Notes: generated by a model from the sequence alone, not told the origin. Counted from the stretch's first letter, positions 1 to 10,853 are shown. The stretch is 64,000 nt of DNA from Utricularia gibba (GCA_002189035.1 NEEC01000010.1:2480001-2544000), one strand, 5' to 3'. A program made the numbers and translations.

Positions 1-74
1 AAAGCAGGATTGCTAATCAACGAGATGTTAACTTGTATATGTTCATTCAGGAAAATTTCTCTAAAGAAAAACAC

Positions 75-2059
75 TCACCACATGCCTCTCCTTGAATTCA
101 GCTCTCCCTCCCAGACGTTGGCCAGTCTAGACTTCAAGTCAGTGGATTGGTGATATGTGTTACTCAGGTGCTCGTTATTTTTGAACCCTGTTGCAACTTT
201 GCGCCTCAGTGAATTATCCGTATGGCTTCTTCTTGGGGGTTTGTGCATAGAATCTACAAAATTTTGTACATTCATACCATCTCCTTGGTTCATCTGATGA
301 TTCCCCAATTCAACTACATCTGATATACTCCTTTGAAGAGGTTTGGCTCTCCAAGAAACCTGGCTAGATTCAGAGTTTCTAGCTTTGGACTCACCCTCTC
401 CATTGGCATCGGCTCTCCCCTTTTAACATCATTAGATTTAAGTTCAACTGAATGAATGTCACTTCCAGCAACATGCCCTTTGAAATCTGTAGGATCTGCC
501 TCCCGGGCATCATAATGGTGTTTGTTTTGAGAGGACCTACCGTGAGGCCTACTCAACGGTGCAGGTTTGTCTGAATCTTTGTCACGTTTAACTCCTAGGA
601 AGACTTCAAGTTGTTTCCTCAGCTTGCCAATGGCAGAGTTTTTCTCCTCAAATCTGGTTCTAGTTTGAGATTTTGACCATTGCTTCTCATCACACAATGT
701 GTCGACTGAATTCTGCATTTCCTTTTCAGCATCTTCATGAGATCCAACCGCACCGATCTGCTTTTCTACACCAGGCCTATCTTCATCAACATTTCTTGCT
801 AACACATCACACATCTGTTCTGTTATCTCTCTTGTCCTCTTCTCACTCTCCAGTTCCTTAACAGTCTCAACAAATGCATGCTTCATTTCTGCAAGCTCAC
901 TCCCTAGTTTCTTGTTCAAGCTCTCAAGCCTGTGTCTCAGCTTCCGCTCCAACTCCAATTCACTAGACACAGCCCGCACAGCTGCTTCAATAGAATGATG
1001 TTCTTTACTTTTCCAAGATGCCTTTTCCTCAGCAAAATGTTTCATCAAATATGTGATCTCATTCTGATGCTTGCGCTGTTCCTGAACAAGATGGTTAACC
1101 TGCAGGCGTGCCCTCTCAAGCTCCGCATGCAGAGCCGAGATGACAGACAAACCAGATAACGATTGATCTGCACGAGCAGAAAGGTTGCTGATGATCTTCA
1201 ACAGCTCTTTTGAGGTAGTCAAAGCATTGCTTATGTCCTTTAGCCTGCTCTTGCCGCCATCACAAACAGATCCATTGGATGTCATGGAGTATGATCCGCG
1301 TTCAACCTGTGATGCAGTTTGTAAGAAATACAGATTGCAAGAAACACAAAAATATTAACTTTTAATCATATGGATACTGTCAGTCCTTACCTCCATGAAA
1401 CTGCTGCGGCTAAGAGAATCAAACGTTGCACCACCTTGCTCAGCCAATCGGAGCCTCTCAGAGATTGATCGAACCCTGCCATGACTGCCTTTTGCAGATA
1501 TTTCTATCCTCTGTAAAATAAAAAGCCTAGTTGAATCTAAGATGCGCAACTGCTCACAAAGGCGATGTGATTTGAAATGAACACAGTACAGCAAATAAAA
1601 AACAAGTAAAAACATATTAACAGATGGCCAAGTCAACCTCTGATGCTGAGGGGCTTTGTGAATGATCCAAAAGAGAGTTAGATCCTGAATGCAGATCAAA
1701 TCCGAAAGATGGTTTACCCCCTTTACGACCTTTTCTACTCCTATTCCGCTTCTCACTCATTCTAGGAGAAGGGATCTCATTCATTTCCCACAGAGTAGCA
1801 GCAAGCCTGCGAGCTGAAATGGGGCGAGTTGATTTCCCACTCTGTGCATGTTTCGGTGAATCAATTGCATTTTTCACATGGGTGGTCCTCCAAAGAGACG
1901 CCGGAGTAGCAGATCGAGAACCCGAGATCCTGGAGCGACTCTTGCCAGCCAAAATGGCTCGCTTACTAAACCTGAAGCTCACAACTTTTGATGAAGCAGA
2001 TGATGAAGATGAACACCCCTTTTCCTGTTCTTTCTAGGCAATCTTACACCTTCCACCAT
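75..2059 (-). CDS. Coiled-coil protein of the plant USO1-like (At5g41620/At3g11590) family
   Basis: The role is unknown; members are annotated as intracellular transport USO1-like proteins. Exons read at 1638-2059, 1391-1510 and about 75-1306, with GT-AG introns. The N-terminus has the family signature: a basic stretch then Cys-Ser-Ser-Ser, followed by RFSKRAILAGK and ISARRLAATLWE. Exon 2 encodes SISERLRLAEQGGATFD. Exon 3 is a long heptad-rich coiled coil (about residues 190-400). The start at 2059 is the first ATG in frame with the RKNRKRG box. Two places change frame, both at the same octamer CCCCTTTT (2016-2023 and 417-424), where one added base restores family-like sequence. The tail reads LQRSISDVVELG then a Leu/Arg-rich end. 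A GTGAGT donor overlaps the stop at 75, so a further exon may lie outside the window. Confidence 0.8.
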
Positions 2060-3900
2060 TGCTACACCATGCGCTTGCCTTAGCATTGACGCTAATTCAC
2101 TTCAGATACTACACTCCCCAAAAGATTCAAATCCGAAAGCAAAACACTACACGCTGCAAGAAAAAAAGAAGCATATGTTACAGGGGCGGATATTCAAAAT
2201 CGTGGTTTCACCCCAAAAAAGTAAATCGAAAGATCATACTTTTGCACTGAGAAGCCGACCTGGGCTTTCAAGATCTCACAATTTTGAAGCACCCAAGTCC
2301 AGTAAACCAAGAAAGGAGCAAAAAAAGTGTTTCAGGAAAAAGAATTACGAGCCATAAAACGTGGTTTCAATCCAGACCAATTCTAAATGATAAGGACAAG
2401 GGCGTGATGACTCTGATAGGTTGCTTTTCTCTTGGCGATGGGATGAGGGGAAAAAAGCGTAAAAACCTTGACTTCATTATGCTGGAATTCAAATCCCCAG
2501 AGTGGCCACCGCCGTGGCAAGTGATGGCCGGATTTTTATCCACATTACCATCTGCCTGCAAATATCATATTCTTTTTTGTTTCATTCGCATACTTCTCAA
2601 ATTACATGACGAATCTTCCCTTCGTCCGCTAGTGCATCCTCTGAAAGTGTCAATTTTCACCCCTCTGGGAAACTATTCAAATCCACTGCCCCTCTTAAAT
2701 GAGACAAACTTCAGTAACTCGTAGCTTTCTCTGGTTTTTTTACCCAAACAAAACAGTCTTTTGTCTCTCCCTTCCATAAAACATCATATTACCCCCGCAG
2801 TAAAAAAAAAAAAAAAGAAGAACCCCACGTGTACTCTCATGAATTAGTTGGTGTAATAATAATAAAAAAATCCTCATACATCACTCTATTTGGAAAAAAA
2901 TATTTTAAAATTAATTTATTATTAAATTTGATTACTTTTTAATTCAAAAAAATAGAAACGCTGTAAAACTATTTTTTAGATGTTTTTATCTTCCAATATT
3001 TGAATAATGATTATAAATTAGTCTTTAACTATTCAAAAAACTAGGTACAATTAACTTATATTAATTTAAATAATTGATCATTACCTCTACTAATTATTTC
3101 AAAATATTATATAGATCAATTTTATTAATGTTTTAAAATAATAAAAACTTACGTCAAATTATTAAATGATAAAAACTATTTTATAATTTGATAGAGACGG
3201 ATGACGTCAAAATCCCGAACCAATTCCTTGAATTTCAACATTGGGGAGGGGATTTACTCATGTAGCATTTCGGTTCCTAGTGCATGGCATGTGCATATCA
3301 TGAATTTAAAATAATAATAATAAAAAATATGACATAATAACGGAACACTTGCCCACTCGTCCACATCGAAATAAAAGACAACGGCTACTTGGTAAAAAGA
3401 GGAGCTGCTCATCAAGAGTGGTGCCCATGGAGTCAATGCCTGCGTTTATTATTTGAGTAACATGTTTGGATAAAAATAACTCACAACTTTTAATTTATTA
3501 ATTTATTGAATTGATTCTGTTTAATTTTTAAAGACTTTAATTTTTAGTTGTTTTGTAGTAAAATTATAAATTCAGAATATGTAATTAAATTTAGAAGTGA
3601 TTGAATTTTTTAAATCTATGTTTCAAAGATTAAATATGAGATTAATTAAAAAAACCTATATTATTTATTTAAAAAATACATTTGTAATATAATATTAAAT
3701 TATACAATAAATTAATATGTTATATTTTTAATATATCTTTTATTTTTTAATTATTTTATTTAAATAATTTAAAATTGATTCTATTCAATATAATATTAAG
3801 TACAATTTCAAATTACAGAATAGCCCCTATTTATCCAATTTAATTAAAATAATTTTTTAACGTACAAATCGCATTCACATTTTCTAGCGAAATGGGCGGG
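2060..3900. other. Intergenic: 5' flank of the coiled-coil gene and AT-rich spacer
   Basis: Positions 2060-2760 are probably the 5' leader and promoter of the leftward coiled-coil gene. Open frames here show no recognisable domain. A CACGTG core lies near 2826. From 2880 to 3850 the sequence is mostly A/T with short homopolymers, and I see no gene or transposon domain. Confidence 0.6.
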
Positions 3901-3942
3901 AGCGGGATGATAGGGATGACATCATGGACGGATGGGGCTTTC

Positions 3943-3993
3943 TGGGCTTTATATATGGGCCTAATTATGGGCCTGTGGCCCATGTTTTGGGCC
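3943..3993 (+). promoter_or_regulatory. Cluster of five TGGGCY (site II) elements upstream of RPS17
   Basis: TGGGCT/TGGGCC or the complement occurs at 3943, 3956, 3968, 3977 (GGCCCA) and 3988. A telo-box-like AACCCTAG follows at 4080. Site II plus telo-box is the known promoter layout of plant ribosomal-protein genes, recognised by TCP-class factors. The assignment to RPS17 rests on position. Confidence 0.7.
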
Positions 3994-4131
3994 ATCTGGA
4001 GTTAGGAGTGGAGCAGGAAACGGGGAGATTGATGAAATAATAGATGTTTTAGGGCCGGAGCGGTGTATATAATTTGCATAACCCTAGAAGACGAGGAATT
4101 CCAGCATCCGCGTTCTGCTGCCGGCGTGACA

Positions 4132-4560
4132 ATGGGCCGTGTACGAACGAAGACGGTGAAGAAGTCGTCTCGGCAGCTGATCGAGCGCTACTACTCGAAG
4201 ATGTCTCTGGATTTTGATACCAACAAGAAGATTCTCGATGAGGTCGCCATCATCGCTTCGAAGCGTCTCCGGAACAAGATAGCTGGATTTTCCACTCACC
4301 TGATGAAGCGAATTCAAAAGGGTCCTGTTCGCGGTATCTCTCTGAAGCTACAGGAGGAGGAACGTGAAAGGCGAATGGATTTCGTGCCGGATGAGTCCGC
4401 TATTAAAGTTGATCACATCGAGGTGGATCAGGAGACGCTCGATTTGCTTGATTCGCTGGGTATGAAAGATCTTCCTGGAGTTGGTCTTAAGGAGGATCAG
4501 GGACCTGTCAGCATTGCGCCACCGATTAACTACGGACGTGGAGGCCCCAGGCGCTACTAA
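4132..4560 (+). CDS. RPS17: 40S ribosomal protein eS17
   Basis: This is a structural protein of the small cytosolic ribosomal subunit. The 142-residue single-exon protein begins [21 protein letters not shown] and contains [20 protein letters not shown] and [19 protein letters not shown], hallmark eS17 blocks. It ends in a Gly/Arg-rich plant-type tail (YGRGGPRRY). An in-frame extension to 4063 exists, but the universally conserved MGRV start fixes the ATG at 4132. The length matches the family and the frame is intact. The promoter carries a dense site II cluster, as expected for a growth-regulated ribosomal gene. Confidence 0.97.
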   Translation: MGRVRTKTVKKSSRQLIERYYSKMSLDFDTNKKILDEVAIIASKRLRNKIAGFSTHLMKRIQKGPVRGISLKLQEEERERRMDFVPDESAIKVDHIEVDQETLDLLDSLGMKDLPGVGLKEDQGPVSIAPPINYGRGGPRRY

Positions 4561-4755
4561 AAAAGTTTGTGCCTATGTTTTATGTTTTCAGGTCGTCTTT
4601 GCAGTTTCCTGTTTTGAAGCCACTGAAGTTTAAGCATTTTGAGACCATGAATCAGCTTATACTGTTTCTGAGACGTTGAACATTGATGTTGGTAGAATTT
4701 TTGCACTTTGATTGGTTTAGCGCTTGATCCTGATTTTTTGCAAATGCAATGTGGG

Positions 4756-5085
4756 TTTCATCTCTGCTGCTATGAAGCCCTAGAAAGATAACTTCTTTAC
4801 CGTAGCTTCACTGCATGATAGCGTGATCAAGGATATGGGTCTATTGGGTTTCATCTCGGCTGCTCTTTATTACTAGAAAGATGGCTTATTGGGCATAGCT
4901 TCATATATGTGATACCGTGATAAAGCATCCAATATGTTTGGCTTCATCTCTTCTGCTATGAAACGCTAGAAAGATGACTTCTTCCATGGTATGCTTAGCT
5001 TCATTTGTGCTGCTATGAAATCCCAGAAGGATAGGTTTTTTTACTGTAGCTTCAATTCGATAGAGTGTGATTCAGAATGACAACC
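4756..5085. repeat. Diverged tandem repeat, period 93 bp, 3' of RPS17
   Basis: A unit starting TTCATCTCTGCTGCTATGAA and continuing with a CTAGAAAGATRRCTT block and a TAGCTTCA block begins at 4756, 4849 and 4942, exactly 93 bases apart. A partial fourth unit begins at 4999. The copies are imperfect and carry no shared open frame. The array lies between the ends of RPS17 and the MRS2 gene. Confidence 0.7.
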
Positions 5086-5153
5086 ATGGTGTTTATCATT
5101 TCGATGTTGGCCTGAATTAACATGGAAAAAGAGACTGAGTAACAGAAGCTTAC

Positions 5154-7070
5154 TCACTCAAGCAGGCCCTTGTGCTTGAACCAGAAGTAGAACATGGCGT
5201 ATGACACAAAACAGGCCACTGTAGAAACCACAACCAGCAGAGTCACGTTCCTGTTTCCACTAGCAGTGTCGTGGTAAAGAGGGTTCCCGATATTCTCAGC
5301 CATGATGCCCGTGAGAGCCATGAAGCCTTCCATCAGCATGGCAGCTGTGACCACCATGATCCCCAAACGCAGCATTTGGTTTTGCATGTCGTCGAGCATC
5401 ATGTTGAGATAATCTTCAGTATCGTCTACGTACTCCCTCAGCTTTGATCACAAACATGAGTGTTTTATAAAGATGTAACACCCCAATTCATGAACATTTT
5501 GAAAGATAATGAGCCATTTTCTTTGGATTAGAAGCCTCCAATCTCATTCTATCTTTTTCTAGCAAGTAAAAGCAGTGAAAAAAAAGCTAGTAAAAGCAAT
5601 GAGGGAAGATGACATACTGTTGATAACATATCAAGAGTGCCACCAACTTGGACAAAATAAGGCTCCAGCAGCCTTTCAAGCTCCTCCACATTGATCTGTT
5701 TGCTAAAGTGACTGAACCTGCTAGAAGTGATCGAAGCTCCGAAAGTTTGCTCAGTTCGTCTGTCGATTCCCCAGAGATCTATCCCCGGAGCAATGGAGTT
5801 GCTGCTAGTTTTTGACAGTAGTTTCTCATCAGCTGTGCTGAACATTCATTCGGTTTTATTGAAGTCAAACAAATTTTTCTAGCGCAAGCTACTTGAGCAA
5901 GTAAGTGGACTGAAATCTCAAACATACCAATCAGCAAAATCTTGAAGTTTTTGTGTCAGAAACATATCCGCCATATCCTGATCATCATCAAGCAGATTGT
6001 GCAACTCATCTCTTACCTAATCAGCCATGTGACATGAACTTATGCTCACAACCAAGTGACATAGGAGCCTTTTTCTACTACTGTTTCACTGTAAATTCAA
6101 CTTCTTGTATGGAAAATGTATACGAACAAGGCTAAGGAAAGATGATGCAAACCTTTTGAACACGCCCCGTGATCGAAACAAGACGGCTTTTAATCTGGCG
6201 AACACGTTCCAAATTGAGAGTACTGATTTCTGAGGTTAGCTTATCCAGGGCAGGAAGAGCTTCAAGCTCTAGTGTCTTCGCCTAGTTTAAGGGAGTTCAG
6301 AAACATTAAAAGTGAATGATTTTTCTTCAATTCTAGGCTTCAGAGCTTCTTACTTCATTCTCCAAGCATCCACAAGCAGCTTCAAGGCATGCCTCCAATG
6401 CTACAAACTCGAAAGGGAGTAACTTTGCACCATCTCTGGCTACTTCCTCCTCCTCCACATCCTCCTTACTGGAAAACGAGCCGGGGTCATTCTCCGGCCC
6501 TCCGATAGTGTTCATATCTATCCCATTCGTCCCTTCGCCATCTCCGGTGGCCTGTAACAGATCAAATTATGCATTGTTACAATAAACGCCTATCTCGTGT
6601 TGGATTTGAAAAACAAAAAATGGATTTGTGAAAAGTAATGATGCATATGTGCCAACCTGCGGCCTCACTGCATGATAATGGCGCAAAATCCTGGTTTGAA
6701 TCTGATCAACAAAAGGGATGACTGAAGGGTCTTGATAATCAAACAGGAGAACTTCTCGTGCCATGATTATCGCTTTGATATGCTCTAGTCTTATGACAAC
6801 GGCACGATCCCGACCGACAATCGTGGAAGGATACGACAATAACGGGTCAAGCATCCGGATGTCGCGACCCGGCAACCCGGTTCTTCGCATGATGACATGT
6901 TTTCCAGCCTCCAGCTGATGAACTCTCCCTGCCACGTCTACCACCAGCCACGCCCTCACCTCCTGCGCCTTCTTCCTAATCCCGCCGCCGTCTACTTCCC
7001 GTGGAAACACCTCCCCGGAGGCGTCATCTTCCACCTCCCTGGCCGGAGAATCGCCAGCCCATGTACTCAT
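5154..7070 (-). CDS. MRS2: MRS2/MGT-family (CorA-like) magnesium transporter with a degenerate GMN motif
   Basis: The family forms pentameric Mg2+ channels in plant membranes. Six exons (6657-7070, 6354-6551, 6153-6281, 5928-6016, 5618-5837, 5154-5441) give 445 residues in frame, the usual family length. The soluble part shows VRAWLVVDVAG, RRTGLPGRDIRMLDPLLSYP, LEHIKAIIMAREVLL and LLPFEFVALEACLEAA, closest to my recollection of Arabidopsis MRS2-4. Two C-terminal membrane helices follow. Where the family has Gly-Met-Asn at the end of the first helix, this protein reads Ala398-Glu399-Asn400 in the context TGIMAENIGNP (codons at 5292-5300). Splice sites and frame are clean, so the change is not caused by an indel. 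Transport activity is doubtful; a regulatory or non-transporting paralogue is possible. Confidence 0.9.
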
Positions 7071-8234
7071 AGTTAAACGCAACACTTCTAAAAGCTAAAG
7101 ACAAAAGGGTAGCTTTTATTGAAATAACTAACAAGAGAGGAGGTATGGTAAAATTATTTTCTTTTTATAATTTATTGAATTGTATTCTAAAAAAATTATA
7201 TGAAATAAAATAAATTATTTAAATTTAATATTTTCACTTTTTATAAAAATAATAATATTATTATTATTCAATATAAAAAATCATGAATTGGATTTTAAAA
7301 TAATAGATAGGATAGTGACACTAGGGGAAGGGAGCATCCCTTTCTCAAGTCTACCTAATTGTGTGTCACACCCCATGGACATTTAATTGCTAACTTAGAG
7401 TAGGAGAGGACTTTAGTGTTGCTGTTGCATATATATGTGATTCAATCCAAACTTGCATACACCCTCATCATATGAAAGTTGATGAAATATTTTGATACGT
7501 TGATTCGAAAGCTCGAATTCAAAGTTATATGCGTATTGTATAAATCACGTTTTTGTGTTACAAACTACATAGAGATAGGGCACAAATTTGTCTTTCAGAA
7601 ATTGGAAGTCAAATTGCACAACAACTATGTGTAGACTTTAGATCACTACCTATCCCACTATTACAATGAAGGAACTAGGGTTGAGTCCATTTGAATCAAG
7701 TTATTATGTCTTTTTTATTTTTTTATCGAAAAAATAATTATATTATAAAAAATATAGATAATTAATATTTGGATATAGTTTCGTCGAATACAAGTATTTG
7801 GATATGCTTGAAACTATTTAAAAATTAATATAACATATGAATGTGATCATCGAAAAATGTTTCGAAAGTCAAAAAAACGTTATAAAATTCATTTCATATA
7901 AATGGCAATGGGTTCGGATAAATTACGTGTTTATTTATTAAAATTACTGAATAAAGTACAATTAATCGGCCTTTTTTATATTTAATTTTTATAAAATTAT
8001 AATAAATGCATCGCGATTAGCCATCATGATGTGTACTTATAAATTTGCGTTGGCTGCATTTAAAAAAAAAAACGAAATATTCCAAACAATTTTTTTTATT
8101 GTATTTCATATTCACCTTCAAAAGACTTTCATCGTTTCAGTACAAAACCAATAAATGAGTATACCGACTAACGGACTAAAAAGAAAAACTGAGACATTTT
8201 CCGGGCGTGTCGCGGCGGCAGTTTATCCATAATT
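7071..8234. other. Intergenic, AT-rich
   Basis: Promoter side of the leftward MRS2 gene and 3' side of the MADS gene. The sequence is low-complexity A/T with no open frame of interest, no terminal repeats and no RNA gene that I can recognise. Confidence 0.6.
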
Positions 8235-9033
8235 CTATTGGAGAAAACGCAGATCGGATTCATCAAGCTGCAGTACCGGAAAACCCAAACGGATTAGCGA
8301 GGAGATTAGAGGTGGAACTAATCGAAATATAATGAGTTCTTACCACTAACTCCAAATCATCAAGGTTAAGCATCTCCGGATCGGATGCATTTGTCTGAAG
8401 CGAAGCCGACGTTGCTGGATCTGAATGACAGATATCTGAGCTGTTCGTCTGAATTGGATCCCAACATACAGTAGAATTGAAATCGTCCATTAGGAGATCA
8501 TCCATAATCGTCCATGGGGTAGCGGAGGGAGCCATCTCTGCGGCAACCAAAGGGGGAGGAGAGGGGCAAGCCGCATTTGATTTCTGAATCTGTGCAGACA
8601 CACGGTTTTTGAAATCTACCAATGTGGCTGTGAATTCCTGCAACTCTTGCAAATCATGAATATCGTTGATATTACGCTCCCACCAACGGGGTCCCTCTGT
8701 GATATTGTTCTTCGCCTTTCGGGATTCAATATTCTGTGCGCTCGCGGCGTGGGCGACCCGGTTTTCAATGCATGAAGGCTTCACTCTGCCGAAAATGGAT
8801 CGGAAAACCGGGTGGCGTGGCGGAGTGGCAGAGGAGAATGTGAAGAGTTTCCCGCCGGGGGACTTAGCCAAAATAGTTATCCCCACGCCGCAGAGAACGC
8901 TGCACTCCGCAGCTTTCTTGAAAAGCCCCTGGTGCCGCTTGGTAAACGTCACCTGCCGGCGCGCTCTGTCCACGATCTTCTTCATCTGGATCTTCCGTCG
9001 CCCCCCAGTTTTCTTAGGAACGCCGGATTCCAT
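8235..9033 (-). CDS. Type I MADS-box transcription factor, AGL62-like
   Basis: This is a DNA-binding regulator; type I M-alpha MADS proteins act mainly in female gametophyte and endosperm. The MADS domain occupies about residues 9-65: RRKIQMKKIVDRARRQVTFTKR, then GLFKKAAECSVLCGVGITIL and KSPGGKLFTF. There is no K-box. A short predicted helix (WWERNINDIHDLQELQEF) and a low-complexity tail follow. The start is the ATG at 9033 just before the basic region. The reading frame stays open to 8263. A donor GTAAGA at 8343 and a pyrimidine-rich acceptor ending at 8268 suggest a 73-base intron, giving a 240-residue protein ending DLRFLQ. The C-terminus is therefore uncertain. Confidence 0.85.
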
Positions 9034-9349
9034 TGCAAAGCAGAGGGAAAACGAGACTCCCAGCGGCAAAAAGTGGCGCTTGAATTATTACAACGTCGAA
9101 TTTAATGCAGAAGTGGACTTCCCCACGGGCCCACGGCCCATGTATCCCCTTGAGTAAATAAGGTACAAATCCATTTTTTATTTAAAATAATAGTAGTAAT
9201 AATGCCAGTAAATCAAGAAAAAAAAAACAAAAAAATAAAAATAAAATAATAAAAGCTCCAATCGTTCATCTCCCTCAACGATCAATTATTTTATTTCAAT
9301 CAGAATCTTCAATTTACAGAATTTTCAAGAATTGCATAAAAAAAAAAAT
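9034..9349. other. Intergenic between the MADS gene and the small ORF
   Basis: The MADS-proximal part holds GGGCCCA and GGCCCA (9127-9140), site II-like elements. The rest (9170-9300) is A-rich with near-homopolymer A stretches. No gene seen. Confidence 0.55.
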
Positions 9350-9634
9350 TCAGCAAGTGTTGGACATCCTGATTCTCGCGGGATTCGTTCTCTTGCATTC
9401 CTGCATCAAAGCCCTTCTGGCCAGCGCAATTCTCCCGCTCTCAAACGCCGCATCGAACGCCTTGGAATCCACCCAGTTCTTCAGCAACTCCTCCTGCCCC
9501 CAGATCTCCGGTATCACGACCCGACCCGCCACCTCCATTCGGTGCCGCTTCAGCCTCTCCCGCCCGCTCCTCTCCTCCGGATCCTCCCGACCCGTCTTCC
9601 GAACTCCCGGCTCCGAAAATAACTGCGCCTCCAT
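9350..9634 (-). CDS. Small conserved plant protein with a WGQEELLKNWVD motif, function unknown
   Basis: A 94-residue intronless protein starts MEAQLFSEPG and has a basic central part (RERLKRHRMEVAGRV). It continues with IPEIWGQEELLKNWVDSKAF and ARRALMQECKR and ends RMSNTC. I recall short plant proteins with a Trp-Gly-x-Glu-x-x-Leu-Lys-x-Trp core and a C-terminal Cys, but I do not know a function. The ATG at 9634 is chosen because upstream codons run into a (TTC)n leader. The opposite strand also has a long frame (9357-9746), but it reads as low-complexity acidic and Ser-rich sequence. Confidence 0.6.
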   Translation of the reverse strand: MEAQLFSEPGVRKTGREDPEERSGRERLKRHRMEVAGRVVIPEIWGQEELLKNWVDSKAFDAAFESGRIALARRALMQECKRTNPARIRMSNTC

Positions 9635-9647
9635 GGAAGACACCTCT

Positions 9648-9684
9648 GAAGAAGAAGAAGAAGAAGAAGAAGAAGAAGAAGAAG
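9648..9684. repeat. (GAA)12 microsatellite
   Basis: An uninterrupted trinucleotide run. On the minus strand it reads (TTC)n and lies directly upstream of the small-protein ATG at 9634, so it probably forms a pyrimidine-rich 5' leader. Confidence 0.9.
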
Positions 9685-10853
9685 GGTTTGCGATGAATAA
9701 TGAAAGGGGGGCGAGAGGGAGGGGGCGTCAACAAGTATATGCTTGAAGCGAATGGTGGAGGATGCAGATACGTGTCGTGAGATATTGCAGATTCTGTGGT
9801 TTGGTGGCCACACAAAGGGGAAGAGGGTGTGTGGTAGTCTACCACTGGTAGACAGGGTAGGGGTACGGAGTCTGTGGGTGGGAAAGATGATTTCCGGGAA
9901 TCTGTGGGTTATATTTGTATTTCTCGGAAGTTTAAATTTCGATTTTCGATTTTTTTTATTTTCGAAATTCCCTGAAGTTCACACGACGTTTCAAATCTGA
10001 AAATTCAAAATATGATTAAATAATCGGAGTATTTAATTTCTTTTGTCGATTATCTAAAATATCTTCTACTAAAAACAAATCAAATGGGGGGGGGGGGGGG
10101 TGCTCCATAATCATTTTTAATTATTCATGATTATAATTAGAATATTTTAATTTAATGTACCCCAATTATTATCCTTCCTAATTGATTTATTTCGACTATC
10201 TTTTTTCATAAATAAATATTTAAAAACACAGAATTTGAGGGGGGCTCATACCTTTGGTATCGAGGATAATATAATGGGCCGCATGATTTGGGCTTTTATT
10301 GATCAAGCTCAAGCCCATTTATCTTCGCCTTTGCCCAAATATCTCTTTTTACAAATAAAATAACTCAAAAAATGTCTATAGGTAGAACAAGCAAATCAGT
10401 CTTTTAATTCTGTTTTTCTAATTTTCCATATTTGTATGATATAAAAATATTTTATTTTTATTTGGTTAGAAAAGGATTGTCGTTGACGGGATGACTTGCA
10501 CGGCAAACTACCCTCTTTGGAAAATACAGAAAAATAATAAAAAATATGCCTTATTTATGGGATACTCTCCACGTGTCGCTCACCGGTATATAGCTTATCA
10601 TGGGGAGTGTCAGAAGGGCCCCACCCCTAATTTTCGTTCCCACGAATGAGAACCCTAATTTTCGTTGGTCGGTGGATGTAAAATACGGCAGGAAGGAAAC
10701 CTGGGCGACGTTGCGCAGAGATCAAATCACTGAAAAAAGAAATTTTCAGTGACTCTTTTCAAAATAGTGTTTTGGAGCCCACTTTGAACACCCGTGTAGT
10801 TTCTTCTTTCTGTGGATTTGTGCTGTTCCAAAGGGGGGTTGAATAGTAGTCCG
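9685..10853. promoter_or_regulatory. Intergenic/promoter region of HSFA3
   Basis: Contains a 15-base G run (10086-10100) and several GCCCA/TGGGC motifs (about 10270-10340). It also has an ABRE/G-box CACGTGTC (10570-10577) and a DRE core ACCGAC on the minus strand (10668-10673). The DRE and ABRE lie 380-490 bases upstream of the HSFA3 ATG. The element names are established knowledge; their use here is inferred from position. Confidence 0.5.

Noticed and set aside
417-2023. Programmed ribosomal frameshifting at AAAAGGGG in the coiled-coil gene
   Set aside because: The octamer is not a X-XXY-YYZ slippery site in the reading phase, no stem-loop is evident downstream, and similar one-base losses occur in six other unrelated genes.
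2284-2724. 146-codon rightward open frame
   Set aside because: It lies in the 5' flank of the leftward coiled-coil gene, has no recognisable motif and odd composition; treated as leader/promoter.
9357-9746. 129-codon rightward frame ending in a Glu run
   Set aside because: It is antisense to the better-supported leftward small protein, and its acidic run is only the GAA microsatellite.
10056-10064. Evening element AAAATATCT upstream of HSFA3
   Set aside because: A single copy in A/T-rich sequence, about 1 kb from the ATG; expected by chance.
10086-10100. G15 run as a G-quadruplex regulator
   Set aside because: A lone homopolymer with no other G tracts around it; also likely to be of uncertain length in this assembly.
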